DNA of 51,502 nt from SIG447 sp045577075 (GCA_045577075.1 JAZNHR010000001.1:1-51502); one strand, 5' to 3'. Positions 16,794 to 26,428 are shown, numbered from the stretch's first letter. The notes: a model not told the origin generated them from the sequence alone. Made by a program: numbers and translations.

Positions 16794-17558
16794 TTAGTTA
16801 TTATAGGTTACATCATAGGAAACCAGTTCATAGGTCTCTTTGCCGTTATATACTTTTTCTTTGATAACTGCTGTCCCTTTTGCCTGACGGGAGTAGCTTG
16901 CTGCAGCATCGCTATCGGTGAGGGAATACAGCGTCGGGTCGTTTACGATGTTTCCGCCATAGGCATCCGGGTGGGAGTAAATATGAAAGGTCACTTCAAA
17001 ATTACCGTCTTGCAGTTTTTTCATACTTGTGGCCACGGCAAAATCGCCGTACGAATCGCCACCGGGAATTCTAGCAATGAAATTACCGTCTACATACGTC
17101 CATTTTCTACTGTCCTTCGGCGTTTTGTGTGGGACGGAGCTGCCAAAATATTTTTCCAGCACCTTGTCTACCTCCGCCGCGGAAACGGCGTCATAGTCGG
17201 GCACCGCTGCGAGTCGCGACTGTGCATTGATGAGAAGGTGCGTAAACGCAAAATCGATTTTCCCCTCGTCACCTGTATACGGCATTTCGCCTTTTAAATA
17301 ACCGGTCTCTGCAAAGTTACTAAGGAAGATATTCAGGGCACGCTTTTCATCCGCTGTTTTTTGCGGAAGAATATCCGCTGCTTCCTCTTGCGCTTCCTGT
17401 TTCTTTTCCTCTTTGGTTTCGTTTTTCTGAAACACGTCTGCCAGCGACATGCCGCTTCCCTTCCCTGTTTCTTCCGGCTCTTCTACATCCTTTTCGCACG
17501 CGGCAAATACGAATATGGATAAAGCCGCCAAAAAACATGCCAAAATTTTCTTTTTCAT
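16794..17558 (-). CDS. Secreted lipoprotein of unknown function
   Basis: A 254-residue protein with a lipoprotein signal: KKKILACFLAALSIFVFAAC, the Cys being the predicted lipidated residue. A Glu/Lys-rich low-complexity linker (about residues 24-65) is followed by a globular C-terminal domain with alternating polar and aromatic residues (FEVTFHIYSHPDAYGGN). No known family is recognised. It starts 12 bases downstream of the acyltransferase gene with AAAGGAG upstream, so the two probably form one transcript ending at the hairpin at 16757. Confidence 0.8.
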   Translation of the reverse strand: MKKKILACFLAALSIFVFAACEKDVEEPEETGKGSGMSLADVFQKNETKEEKKQEAQEEAADILPQKTADEKRALNIFLSNFAETGYLKGEMPYTGDEGKIDFAFTHLLINAQSRLAAVPDYDAVSAAEVDKVLEKYFGSSVPHKTPKDSRKWTYVDGNFIARIPGGDSYGDFAVATSMKKLQDGNFEVTFHIYSHPDAYGGNIVNDPTLYSLTDSDAAASYSRQAKGTAVIKEKVYNGKETYELVSYDVTYNN

Positions 17559-17570
17559 ATGTATTCTCCT

Positions 17571-18614
17571 TTATATAATAAATTTATTTATAAACGGTAT
17601 TTTGGAAAGCACCCAATAAACGCCAAGACCGATTAAAAGTACGAAAATCGAAAGCATCGGTACGGAAAGGATGGCAGGTGCAATTTTTTCTGCCACGATG
17701 CCATAATCCTTTAGCGTGTACAGTATAAACATGTGTGCAAGGTATATGCAAAAGGACGCTTTTGAAATATAAGTAATCGCCTTTCGGCAAATACCCCTCA
17801 AATTGATAAAGGATGCCAGCGAAAAGAAGCCAATCGCCAAAAGGCATACACCCAACGCTGTACCCGACAAAAACAGCTCGTACAGCATACCGTTTTTATT
17901 TGAGAAAAACCATGTCAGCCCAAAGGTTATGGCAAAGCCGACGAAAAGGCACCCGATGCCCCACCCTTTTGAAAGCGGATATTTTTTAAAATAATAGCCC
18001 AAAAGACCGTACCCTATGGAAGAATAGACCAAATTGATTTCCCATTGCCCGGTTAATCCCGAAAGGAGATAAAACGGTCTAAAGCTTTTAATCGTAGGAT
18101 ATACAATGCCAAGCACCGCCCACACCGAAAGCGCATACATCAGCAGCTTTTTGTCCGCTTTTTCGGCAAACAGGCGCGTGACGGGCAAAAAGATATACAC
18201 AATTAAAATCATGTGTAGATAATAAAAATGAAATTCCTGGTCAAAAAGCAGTAGCCGCTTGACCGAATACCAAAGCATAGAAAGGCTCATGATTCCGCTA
18301 TCTGCCAAATGATATATTTTATAAGCCAGACCCCAAACGAGCATCGCCACCACAATGCGAAGTATATTATGGAAATACAGCTTCTTAATAGAAAGCGGTT
18401 TATTACTATCCAGCATAATGGCCCCGCTTGCCATCAAAAACAGGGGTACGCTGGCGCGAAACAGTACGCCCCAGAACAGTCCACTTGTCCATGTAAAAGA
18501 CCCTATGGGCGTCAGCGTTAATACCCCGGAACCGATGTGAATGGCAAGGACGCCCAGAATTGCAAAAGCTTTGATGCAATCAAGGGTAATATTTCTTGTC
18601 TTCGCTTCTGACAT
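17571..18614 (-). CDS. Membrane acyltransferase family 3
   Basis: A 347-residue multi-pass protein of the acyltransferase-3 (OafA/WecH-like) family, which transfers acyl groups to extracytoplasmic sugars or peptidoglycan. The N-terminal hallmark is present: NITLDCIKAFAILGVLAIHI, with the conserved D and the membrane His, followed by FRASVPLFLMASGAIM. About ten hydrophobic helices follow, including FCIYLAHMFILYTL near the C-terminus. The start ATG 18614 (MSEAKTRN) lies seven bases after GGAGG; two upstream ATGs are too close to it or lack a site. The acceptor molecule is unknown. Confidence 0.88.
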   Translation of the reverse strand: MSEAKTRNITLDCIKAFAILGVLAIHIGSGVLTLTPIGSFTWTSGLFWGVLFRASVPLFLMASGAIMLDSNKPLSIKKLYFHNILRIVVAMLVWGLAYKIYHLADSGIMSLSMLWYSVKRLLLFDQEFHFYYLHMILIVYIFLPVTRLFAEKADKKLLMYALSVWAVLGIVYPTIKSFRPFYLLSGLTGQWEINLVYSSIGYGLLGYYFKKYPLSKGWGIGCLFVGFAITFGLTWFFSNKNGMLYELFLSGTALGVCLLAIGFFSLASFINLRGICRKAITYISKASFCIYLAHMFILYTLKDYGIVAEKIAPAILSVPMLSIFVLLIGLGVYWVLSKIPFINKFII

Positions 18615-18746
18615 ATGCATTCCTCCGTATCTTATTGATTTCAAAAGTCAAATCAAAATTTTTTCTTCTTTGGGTATACGCTTTGCAAACGGGACTGGTT
18701 GTTCTGTTTTCTGTGCATAAACACTGTATAGCCAATCCTTTTAGCG

Positions 18747-19316
18747 TTATCGTTCCTTTTGGTCGACAATATTTTTAAATATCGGAACGATTGTATCTTC
18801 GTTTACTTCCGTTATTACATCGTACAACTGATGTATCTCTTCCGTTACTGCGCCTTGTCTAACCAAATCCTGAAGTAAAGAAATTAAGGTGTCATAAAAT
18901 CCGTTGAGGTTCAATACAACGATCGGCACGTCAATGCGTTTCAAATACTTCAATGTGAGTACCTGAAAAAACTCATCCATCGTTCCGATTCCGCCGGGCG
19001 CAATAAAGAAAACATCAGCATGCTTTTCCATAAGCGTTTTTCTTTCTGCCATTGTATCAACCATGACACGATTATCGCAATCGAATATAGCTTCAAATTC
19101 ACTGATAAAGTCAGGGGATATGCCCATTACAAAACCGCCGTTTTCTTTAACGCCTCTTGCAACAGCACCCATACAGCCCGTTGCTCCTGCGCCGTAAACA
19201 AGTGAAAACCCATTTTTCGCTATAATTTTTCCTAATTTCTCTATGTTCTCCTTGTGCTGGCTGTCTATTCGTTCATTTGCTCCGCCATACACACATGCAA
19301 AATATTTTTTTGACAT
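18747..19316 (-). CDS. LOG family protein (TIGR00730-type Rossmann fold)
   Basis: A 189-residue protein with the LOG signature PGGIGTMDEFFQVLT (about residues 107-121) and an N-terminal Rossmann segment ending in LVYGAGATGCMGAVARG. LOG-family enzymes are phosphoribohydrolases that cleave nucleoside 5'-monophosphates to the base and ribose 5-phosphate; plant members make free cytokinins, while the bacterial substrate is often unclear. The start follows AGGAGG. It lies 24 bases after the metallo-hydrolase gene and likely shares its promoter. Confidence 0.88.
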   Translation of the reverse strand: MSKKYFACVYGGANERIDSQHKENIEKLGKIIAKNGFSLVYGAGATGCMGAVARGVKENGGFVMGISPDFISEFEAIFDCDNRVMVDTMAERKTLMEKHADVFFIAPGGIGTMDEFFQVLTLKYLKRIDVPIVVLNLNGFYDTLISLLQDLVRQGAVTEEIHQLYDVITEVNEDTIVPIFKNIVDQKER

Positions 19317-19340
19317 CTCTCTTACCTCCTGCTTATCTCT

Positions 19341-20951
19341 TTATTTTGATTTTCGTGCGTATTTATCGCACAAGTTGTTTATCTGATCTGTAAACTTTGC
19401 AAGCTCCTTATTTGTCAGATTACGGCTGAGTTCCGCAACTATTTTAAGTCTTTGGCAAGCTGCCATAAGTCTGTCAAACACAAGATTTGCTCTTCGTCTT
19501 CCTTCTGATACCTTGGTAAGCTTAACGATTCTTCCTCTTGCAACACATTCACCTGTTACGAGGTCATATTCATCACCACTAAACGGTGCTGTTGCTGTAA
19601 ATTTAAGCTTATTATATATCGTTTGTGAAAAGGCTTCGCATACCAGATCATCGCCGTGATTTACAAAGACCTTCATCGGAGGCTTTTCCAAGCTTGCGAG
19701 CCATCCAAGAAGCATATCTCTGTCTGCATGACCGCTGATCCCTACTATTGACGCAATTCTTGCATTCACCTGAATATCTTCCCCAAACAAGGAAACGTGC
19801 TTTGCACCATTTATCAGTTTTCTTCCAAAGGTTCCTTCTGCCTGATAACCTACAAAAAGTATTGTGCTATTTTCTCTCCACAGGTTATGCTTCAGATGAT
19901 GTCTGATACGGCCTGCTTCACACATACCCGATGCTGATATGATAACCTTTGGAATAAAATCAAAGTTAATGGCTCTGGACTCTTCGGTTGTAACGCTCAG
20001 CCTTAATCCGGGGAATGCTATAGGATTGATTCCTTGTTTTACAAGGGCCAATGTTTCATCATCATAATATTCCATTAGATTATCCTGATATATTTTCGTT
20101 GCTTCCACTGCAAGTGGCGAGTCAACATACACAAGGAAGTTTTCATGCCCTTTTATAAGACCTTGCTCTTTTATTGTTCTAAACAGATACAAGAGTTCCT
20201 GTGTTCGGCCTATCGCAAAGGAAGGAATAACAAGGTTTCCGCCTTTTGAAAAGGTTTCCTGCATTATCTTTGTAAGCTGTGCAATATAGTCAGGTCGCTC
20301 ACCGTGTATTCTGTCGCCATAAGTTGATTCAATAACAACATAATCGGCACAGGGCGGATTCTGAGGATTTCTAATCAGCGGTCTGTCTATGTTTCCTAAA
20401 TCTCCTGAAAATAAAACTGTTCTTTCTTCGCCATTCTCATTGATTGTAATGTGGATACTCGATGAACCCAATAGATGGCCTGCATCACAGAAATTTATTG
20501 TTATGCCTTCAAAAATTTCAATCGGTTTATTATATCCATAACCCTCAAACAATATCAGGGATTCCAATGCATCCGCTACCGTATATACAGGCACATACTG
20601 CTGATATCCTGAACGCTCTGCCTTTCTGTTCTGCCACTCTGCTTCCTGCTCCTGAATGTGAGCAGAATCCTGCAACATTATATTGCATAGCCTATGTGTT
20701 GCTTCTGTGCAATACACAGGTCCCGTATATCCTTTTGCAACCATTGCCGGAATCATTCCGGAATGGTCAATATGTGCGTGAGTAAGGCAGATTGCGTCTA
20801 TCTCTGACGGAGCCACCGGCAATTCGCAGTTTTCATATGTATCTCCGCCCTGTTCCATACCGCAATCAACAAGGATGTGTTTACCACAAGCTTCAAGTAA
20901 TGTACATGAACCCGTAACCTCATGTGCTGCTCCTATGAATGTTAATTTCAT
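19341..20951 (-). CDS. Beta-CASP metallo-beta-lactamase fold hydrolase (predicted RNase)
   Basis: A 536-residue protein of the CPSF/YSH1-like group. Zinc-site motifs are HAHIDHSG (about residues 58-65), DAGHLLGSSSI, SGDLG, and later SGMCEAGRIRHHL and GISGHADRD of the beta-CASP and RNA-metabolising part; the enzyme is expected to cleave RNA. About 70 extra residues follow the core, ending in a basic helix. The ATG is reached through AGGAGAGGAG, which lies inside the end of a possible 18-residue leader frame (20958-21014). By eye, this gene and the LOG gene use more A/T-ending codons than the flanking genes, which could mean transfer. Confidence 0.88.
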   Translation of the reverse strand: MKLTFIGAAHEVTGSCTLLEACGKHILVDCGMEQGGDTYENCELPVAPSEIDAICLTHAHIDHSGMIPAMVAKGYTGPVYCTEATHRLCNIMLQDSAHIQEQEAEWQNRKAERSGYQQYVPVYTVADALESLILFEGYGYNKPIEIFEGITINFCDAGHLLGSSSIHITINENGEERTVLFSGDLGNIDRPLIRNPQNPPCADYVVIESTYGDRIHGERPDYIAQLTKIMQETFSKGGNLVIPSFAIGRTQELLYLFRTIKEQGLIKGHENFLVYVDSPLAVEATKIYQDNLMEYYDDETLALVKQGINPIAFPGLRLSVTTEESRAINFDFIPKVIISASGMCEAGRIRHHLKHNLWRENSTILFVGYQAEGTFGRKLINGAKHVSLFGEDIQVNARIASIVGISGHADRDMLLGWLASLEKPPMKVFVNHGDDLVCEAFSQTIYNKLKFTATAPFSGDEYDLVTGECVARGRIVKLTKVSEGRRRANLVFDRLMAACQRLKIVAELSRNLTNKELAKFTDQINNLCDKYARKSK

Positions 20952-20957
20952 ATTGAC

Positions 20958-21014
20958 TTACTCCTCTCCTAATATTTTCAATCCGTCTTCTTCGGTTATG
21001 TATTGCACCTCCAT
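20958..21014 (-). CDS. Possible 18-residue leader peptide or gene remnant
   Basis: A short frame, ATG 21014 to TAA 20958, encoding MEVQYITEEDGLKILGEE. It sits between the promoter and the metallo-hydrolase gene, and its last codons contain that gene's ribosome binding site. It may couple translation or be the tail of a lost gene; nothing proves that it is expressed. Confidence 0.3.
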   Translation of the reverse strand: MEVQYITEEDGLKILGEE

Positions 21015-21036
21015 CCTCTTGATTTCTCTTAATGGA

Positions 21037-21065
21037 ATTATACCACAACAGACTATGCATAGCAA
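21037..21065 (-). promoter_or_regulatory. Promoter of the metallo-hydrolase/LOG operon
   Basis: Minus strand: TTGCTA (21065-21060), a 17-base spacer and TATAAT (21042-21037). Confidence 0.65.
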
Positions 21066-21108
21066 CTCTTTTTTGGGAAAAACCTGCCCGTTCTTCTCCC
21101 CCGAATAT

Positions 21109-21148
21109 AAAAATGAGCCTTGTGAACAGGAGTTCACAAGGCTCATTT
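21109..21148 (-). terminator. Terminator of ppdK
   Basis: A perfect 17-bp stem (21111-21127 and 21132-21148), core ATGAGCCTTGTGAAC, with a 4-base loop, and TTTTTATA on the minus strand. It lies about 70 bases past the ppdK stop. Confidence 0.88.
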
Positions 21149-21215
21149 GATATTTAGTTTTGCCTAAACTGCTGTAATGGGGTTTGCCCCAAAACAGGCT
21201 TTTTGTTATCTTATA

Positions 21216-23834
21216 TTACCGAAGGGCTGCCTGGGCAGCGGCAAGGCGTGCAATGGGCACGCGGAAGGGCGAGCAGGATACATAGGTGAGGCCTACCTGA
21301 TGGCAGAACACAACCGTAGACGGGTCGCCACCATGTTCACCGCAGATACCGAGTTTAATGTCGGGGCGGGTTTCTCTGCCGAGTGTTGCCGCCATTTTCA
21401 CCAGTTTGCCAACACCCTTTTGGTCAATCTTGGCAAACGGGTCGTTTTCATAAATCTTGGTGTCATAGTATGCATCCAGGAATTTGCCGGCATCGTCACG
21501 GGAGAAGCCAAAGGTCATCTGGGTAAGGTCATTCGTGCCGAAGGAGAAGAATTCTGCTTCCTTCGCAATTTCGTCCGCCGTAAGAGCTGCACGGGGGATT
21601 TCAATCATGGTACCGACTTTATAGGTAAGGTCAGAGCCGGCTTCACGGATCACAGCGTCAGCTGTTTCCACAACAACCTTCTTAACAAAAGCAAGTTCCT
21701 TGATTTCACCAACGAGGGGGATCATGATTTCAGGAACAATCTTGACGTTCTTTCTCTTGGAAACGTTAATTGCAGCCTTGATAACGGCACGGGTCTGCAT
21801 AGCTGCAATTTCCGGATATGTTACGGCAAGGCGGCAACCGCGATGACCCATCATGGGGTTAAACTCATGGAGGGATGCGATAATCGCCTTAATATCCGCA
21901 ACGGTTTTGCCCTGTGCCTTCGCAAGGGCTTCAATATCCTTTTCGTCCGTGGGAACGAATTCATGAAGCGGGGGGTCAAGGAAACGAATGGTAACGCCAT
22001 AGCCTTCCATTACGTCATAAAGCTTTTCAAAGTCGCCCTGCTGCATGGGCTCGAGCTTTGCGAGTGCCGCTTCTCTCTGTTCCTTGGTATCGGAGCAAAT
22101 CATTTCACGGATTGCCGCAATTCTGTCCGCTTCAAAGAACATATGTTCTGTACGGCAAAGACCGATGCCTTCGGCGCCCAGTTCTCTTGCGCGTGCAGCG
22201 TCCTGCGGGGTGTCAGCATTGGTACGAACCTGAAGCACTCTGTACTTATCTGCCCAAGCCATGATTCTGCCGAATTCGCCACCGATAGAAGCATCCACTG
22301 TGGGAATCAGGCCGCCATAAATGCAGCCGGTGGAGCCATCAATGGAAATTTCATCACCTTCGTGGAAAGAAACACCTGCAAGTTCAAATACTTTGTTTTC
22401 TTCGTCCATGTTAATGGCGCTGCAGCCGGATACGCAGCAGGTACCCATACCGCGAGCCACAACGGCCGCGTGAGAGGTCATACCGCCGCGAACAGTCAAA
22501 ATACCCTGTGCGGCTTTCATACCTTCAATATCTTCGGGAGAGGTTTCCAGACGAACAAGAACAACCTTTTCGCCTCTGTCTGCCCATGCCTTTGCATCGT
22601 CAGCCGTAAAGACAACCTTACCGCATGCTGCACCCGGAGATGCTGCAAGTGCGCGGCCGAGTGGTTCTACCGTCTTAAGCACTGCGGCATCAAACTGGGG
22701 ATGGAGCAGGGTGTCAAGGTTTCTCGGGTCAATCATTAAAACGGCTTCCTTTTCGGAAATCATGCCTTCGTCCACAAGGTCGCAAGCAATCTTGAGAGCC
22801 GCGGCTGCAGTACGCTTACCGTTTCTTGTCTGGAGCATATAGAGTTTCTTGTCTTCAATGGTGAACTCCATATCCTGCATATCTCTGTAATGGTTTTCCA
22901 GTTTAGCGCAGATTTTCGTAAATTCTTCGTAAACCTCAGGCATAACTTCTTTGAGCTGGTCAATCTTCTGGGGCGTTCTTACACCTGCAACAACGTCCTC
23001 ACCCTGTGCGTTCATCAGGAATTCACCGAACAGCTTCTTTTCGCCTGTGGCGGGGTTACGGGTAAATGCAACACCGGTACCGGAGGTTTCACCCATGTTA
23101 CCGAATGCCATCATCTGTACGTTTACAGCTGTACCCCAATCGTAGGGAATATCGTTGTCACGACGGTAAACATTTGCACGGGGGTTGTCCCAGGAACGGA
23201 AAACGGCCTGGATTGCGCCCATGAGCTGTTCCTTCGGGTCGGTGGGGAAGTCTTTGCCGATTTTTGCTTTGTATTCAGCTTTAAACTGGCTGGCCAGTTC
23301 CTTAAGGTCATCCGCCGTCAGGTCAACATCCTGGGTAATGCCCTTCTTTTCTTTCATTTCATCGATAAGCTGTTCGAAGTACTTTTTGCCCACTTCCATT
23401 ACAACATCAGAATACATCTGAATAAAGCGACGGAAGCAGTCCCAAGCCCAGCGGGGATTGCCGGACTTTGCCGACAGCGCTTCAACAACCTGCTCGTTAA
23501 GACCAAGATTCAAAATGGTATCCATCATACCGGGCATGGAAGCACGAGCGCCGGAACGAACGGAAACGAGGAGCGGATTTTCCATGTCCCCGAACTTTTT
23601 GCCGGTTACTTCTTCCATCTTGCCGATGTATTCCATGATTTCTGCCTGAATATCTTCATGGATACGCTTGCCGTCCTCATAATAACGGGTGCATGCCTCT
23701 GTGGTTACGGTAAAGCCCTGGGGAACCGGCATACCCAGCTTCGTCATTTCAGCAAGATTTGCACCCTTACCGCCGAGGAGGTTGCGCATGCTTGCATCCC
23801 CTTCGCTAAATAAATAAACGTATTTATTTGCCAT
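21216..23834 (-). CDS. ppdK: Pyruvate, phosphate dikinase
   Basis: An 872-residue enzyme that interconverts pyruvate + ATP + Pi with phosphoenolpyruvate + AMP + PPi. The nucleotide-binding domain starts with GDASMRNLLGGKGANLAEMT and contains SVRSGARASMPGMMDTILN. The phosphohistidine domain has GGMTSHAAVVARGMGTCCVSG, whose His is the catalytic residue. The C-terminal TIM barrel has the PEP-site segments RTEHMF, EIPRAA and SFGTNDLTQMTFGFSRDD and the catalytic Cys in LGICGEHGG. The length is standard. The ATG follows GAAAGGAG. A PPi-linked PPDK is common in anaerobic Clostridia. Confidence 0.97.
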   Translation of the reverse strand: MANKYVYLFSEGDASMRNLLGGKGANLAEMTKLGMPVPQGFTVTTEACTRYYEDGKRIHEDIQAEIMEYIGKMEEVTGKKFGDMENPLLVSVRSGARASMPGMMDTILNLGLNEQVVEALSAKSGNPRWAWDCFRRFIQMYSDVVMEVGKKYFEQLIDEMKEKKGITQDVDLTADDLKELASQFKAEYKAKIGKDFPTDPKEQLMGAIQAVFRSWDNPRANVYRRDNDIPYDWGTAVNVQMMAFGNMGETSGTGVAFTRNPATGEKKLFGEFLMNAQGEDVVAGVRTPQKIDQLKEVMPEVYEEFTKICAKLENHYRDMQDMEFTIEDKKLYMLQTRNGKRTAAAALKIACDLVDEGMISEKEAVLMIDPRNLDTLLHPQFDAAVLKTVEPLGRALAASPGAACGKVVFTADDAKAWADRGEKVVLVRLETSPEDIEGMKAAQGILTVRGGMTSHAAVVARGMGTCCVSGCSAINMDEENKVFELAGVSFHEGDEISIDGSTGCIYGGLIPTVDASIGGEFGRIMAWADKYRVLQVRTNADTPQDAARARELGAEGIGLCRTEHMFFEADRIAAIREMICSDTKEQREAALAKLEPMQQGDFEKLYDVMEGYGVTIRFLDPPLHEFVPTDEKDIEALAKAQGKTVADIKAIIASLHEFNPMMGHRGCRLAVTYPEIAAMQTRAVIKAAINVSKRKNVKIVPEIMIPLVGEIKELAFVKKVVVETADAVIREAGSDLTYKVGTMIEIPRAALTADEIAKEAEFFSFGTNDLTQMTFGFSRDDAGKFLDAYYDTKIYENDPFAKIDQKGVGKLVKMAATLGRETRPDIKLGICGEHGGDPSTVVFCHQVGLTYVSCSPFRVPIARLAAAQAALR

Positions 23835-23974
23835 TTGAAATCTCCTTTCAAAAATAAATTGATAAAGCTCTTCATATTTATACGTTAGTACTATAATACT
23901 TTTCGCGGCAAATTTAAAAAATCCTTCTTTTTTTTTTACAAACTTCGTTATTTTTTTTATAAAGGCGGTTTTTT

Positions 23975-24745
23975 ATGTATTTTCGGCTTACAAAACACGT
24001 TTTTATACATATCGGGCTTCTGTTTCTTGCCTGTTTTTCCTGTTTCACACCGGCGGCACGTCATTTTTGGCAGGTATTTTTCTTTGCCGCCCTACACGAA
24101 GGTTGTCACATGCTTGCCGCCTTTTTTCTGCATGTCCCTGTGCAGCGGCTGACGTTTCTCCCTTACGGCTGTCATCTTCGTCTCGGCAAAACCGACTTTT
24201 TTGCCGAAGCCAAAATTGCCGCGGCAGGGCCTTTAGGCAGTTTTCTTTTGTTTCTGCTACTTCGAAATACGGCGGCAGGAAACATCAATCTCCTCCTATG
24301 CCTTGTAAACCTTCTCCCCGCCCTTCCCTTAGACGGCGGAAGAATTTTCCGTCTCGTTTTATGGAAGTCATTGGGCGTATACCGTGGCAACCGAATTTTA
24401 CGTCTTTTCGCAATTTTTCTCGGCATCGGCTTTTTGTTCTTCGGGCTTTCTGCACCTTCCGTTTTCTGTCTTTCCATTGGGGGACTCCTTATTTCCCACG
24501 CAGTTTTCGCGCCTTCCCCCGTGCCTCTTTTGCAAAAAAAGGCGCGGTACCCGTCTGTAAAAGTGTACCCCGTATATAGCCGTGACAGTCTGCATGTTTT
24601 AAACCGCATATATTCCCCATTTTATACGGTTTGTTTTTATGTGCGTGACCGAAATCGCTATGTCTCCGAAGAAGCTGTGCGCCGTGCTTTCAAAGAGAAC
24701 AAAGCCTTTACCTTTTCTGCACTTTTGCAAGAAAAAAACCCGTAA
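23975..24745 (+). CDS. SpoIVFB-like site-2 protease (M50)
   Basis: A 256-residue polytopic metalloprotease. The zinc motif is HEGCHM (HExxH, about residues 40-44) in the second hydrophobic segment; the third ligand motif NLLPALPLDGGRIFR is about 70 residues further on. Size and the membrane pattern resemble SpoIVFB, the protease that processes pro-sigma-K in the forespore membrane. The C-terminal 70 residues (SVKVYPVYSRDSLHVLNRI) could be a degenerate CBS-like regulatory domain. No spoIVFA is adjacent. The ATG is preceded by AAAGGCGG. Its stop codon lies within the stem of the shared terminator at 24739. Confidence 0.82.
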   Translation: MYFRLTKHVFIHIGLLFLACFSCFTPAARHFWQVFFFAALHEGCHMLAAFFLHVPVQRLTFLPYGCHLRLGKTDFFAEAKIAAAGPLGSFLLFLLLRNTAAGNINLLLCLVNLLPALPLDGGRIFRLVLWKSLGVYRGNRILRLFAIFLGIGFLFFGLSAPSVFCLSIGGLLISHAVFAPSPVPLLQKKARYPSVKVYPVYSRDSLHVLNRIYSPFYTVCFYVRDRNRYVSEEAVRRAFKENKAFTFSALLQEKNP

Positions 24746-24767
24746 GGTACTTGCCTTACGGGTTTTT
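24731..24767. terminator. Bidirectional terminator between the site-2 protease and groEL
   Basis: Stem CCCGTAAGG / CCTTACGGG (24739-24747, 24754-24762), with TTTTT on the plus side and a seven-base T-run on the minus side. The protease stop codon TAA (24743-24745) is part of the stem. Confidence 0.88.
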
Positions 24768-24775
24768 GAAATTTT

Positions 24776-26407
24776 TTAGTACATGCCGCCCATGCCGCCG
24801 CCCATGCCGGGAGCTGCTGCGGGTGCTTCCTTTTCGGGTTTATCTGCAACAACGCTTTCGGTCGTCAGCACCATTGCCGCAACGCTGGCAGCGTTCTGCA
24901 GTGCACTTCTGGAAACCTTTGTCGGGTCTACGATACCGGCTTCAATCATGTTGACATATTCGCCTTTGAGTGCGTTAAAGCCGACGCCCTTCGGGCTTGC
25001 TTTTACCTTGTCAATGATAACGGAGCCTTCAAGACCTGCGTTAAAGGCAATCTGGCGAACGGGAGCTTCCAGTGCCTTCAGTACAATGGTAGCACCGGTC
25101 TTTTCGTCGCCATCCAAGGTGTCGATAAGCTTTGCAACGTCATCAATCGCGTTTACAAATGCAGTACCGCCACCGGGGATAATGCCTTCTTCTACGGCTG
25201 CGCGAGTAGCGGCAAGTGCATCTTCCACGCGAAGCTTCTTTTCCTTCATTTCCGTTTCGGTTGCAGCACCAACCTTGATTACGGCTACGCCGCCGGCAAT
25301 CTTGGCAAGTCTTTCCTGCAGCTTTTCACGGTCAAAGTCAGAAGTGGTTTCTTCAATCTGGAGCTTAATCTGGGAAACTCTGTCACGAATGGCAGCTTGG
25401 TCGCCTGCGCCGTCAATGATAATGGTGTTTTCCTTCTGGACTTTAATCTGGCGTGCAGTACCCAGCATATCGAGGGTAGCTTCCTTCAGGTCAAGACCGA
25501 CTTCTTCGGAAATCACGCGGCCGCCTGTCAGGATTGCGATATCTTCGAGCATTGCCTTTCTTCTGTCGCCAAAGCCGGGAGCCTTAACTGCAACGCAGGT
25601 AAAGGTGCCGCGGAGTTTGTTCACAATCAGCGTGGAAAGAGCTTCGCCTTCGAGGTCCTCTGCAATGATGAGAAGCTTTTTGCCGGACTGTACAATCTGT
25701 TCGAGAACCGGGAGAATTTCCTGTACGCTGGAAATCTTCTTGTCGGTAATGAGAACGAGTGCATCGTCGAGGACGGCTTCCATTTTTTCTGTATCGGTTA
25801 CCATGTAGGGGGTGATGTAACCGCGGTCAAACTGCATACCTTCTACAACTTCGCTGTAGGTTTCCGCAGTTTTGGATTCCTCAACGGTGATAACGCCGTC
25901 GCCGGAAACCTTTTCCATAGCGTCGGCGATAAGTTCGCCGATGGATTCGTCAGCAGCGGAAATTGCCGCAACGCGGGCGATATCTTCCTTGCCCTTTACC
26001 TTTTCGCTTGCGCTTTCAACGTAGGCAACTGCAGCGTCTACAGCCTTCTGAATACCCTTGCGGACAATCATGGGGTTTGCGCCTGCCGCTACGTTCTTCA
26101 TGCCTTCCTGAATGAGAGCCTGGGCAAGTAAGGTGGCGGTTGTGGTACCGTCACCGGCAATGTCGTTTGTCTTGGTTGCAACTTCTTTTACAAGCTGTGC
26201 ACCCATGTTTTCAAACGGGTCCTCCAGTTCTACTTCTTTTGCAATGGTCACACCGTCATTTGTAATGAGGGGTGCGCCAAATTTTTTGTCAAGCACAACG
26301 TTTCTGCCCTTAGGCCCGAGCGTAACCTTAACAACGTCTGCCAGCTGGTCAATACCGCGCCCAAGAGCACGTCTGGCTTCTTCGCCGAATAAAATATCCT
26401 TTGCCAT
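24776..26407 (-). CDS. groL: 60 kDa chaperonin GroEL
   Basis: A 543-residue chaperonin forming the double ring that folds proteins with ATP. Typical segments are present: VKVTLGPKGRNVVLDKKFG, NDGVTIAKEVELEDPFEN, VAGDGTTTAT as IAGDGTTTATLLAQ, VVEGMQFDRGYITPYMVT, and the C-terminal GGMGGMY repeat. It is co-transcribed with groES (21 bases apart) from a CIRCE-controlled promoter. Confidence 0.98.
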   Translation of the reverse strand: MAKDILFGEEARRALGRGIDQLADVVKVTLGPKGRNVVLDKKFGAPLITNDGVTIAKEVELEDPFENMGAQLVKEVATKTNDIAGDGTTTATLLAQALIQEGMKNVAAGANPMIVRKGIQKAVDAAVAYVESASEKVKGKEDIARVAAISAADESIGELIADAMEKVSGDGVITVEESKTAETYSEVVEGMQFDRGYITPYMVTDTEKMEAVLDDALVLITDKKISSVQEILPVLEQIVQSGKKLLIIAEDLEGEALSTLIVNKLRGTFTCVAVKAPGFGDRRKAMLEDIAILTGGRVISEEVGLDLKEATLDMLGTARQIKVQKENTIIIDGAGDQAAIRDRVSQIKLQIEETTSDFDREKLQERLAKIAGGVAVIKVGAATETEMKEKKLRVEDALAATRAAVEEGIIPGGGTAFVNAIDDVAKLIDTLDGDEKTGATIVLKALEAPVRQIAFNAGLEGSVIIDKVKASPKGVGFNALKGEYVNMIEAGIVDPTKVSRSALQNAASVAAMVLTTESVVADKPEKEAPAAAPGMGGGMGGMY

Positions 26408-26428
26408 TTTAAATCTCCTCCTTATAAA

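Noticed and set aside
20958..21146. 62-codon minus-strand frame from 21146
   Set aside because: It begins inside the ppdK terminator hairpin and crosses the promoter at 21037-21065; only the last 18 codons are kept as a possible leader.
21177..22739. 520-codon plus-strand open frame opposite ppdK
   Set aside because: Long only because the codon use of ppdK leaves the opposite frame open; the sequence has no domain and the ppdK frame is certain.
24783..25808. 341-codon plus-strand open frame opposite groEL
   Set aside because: Ser/Ala-rich shadow of groEL with no start signal.
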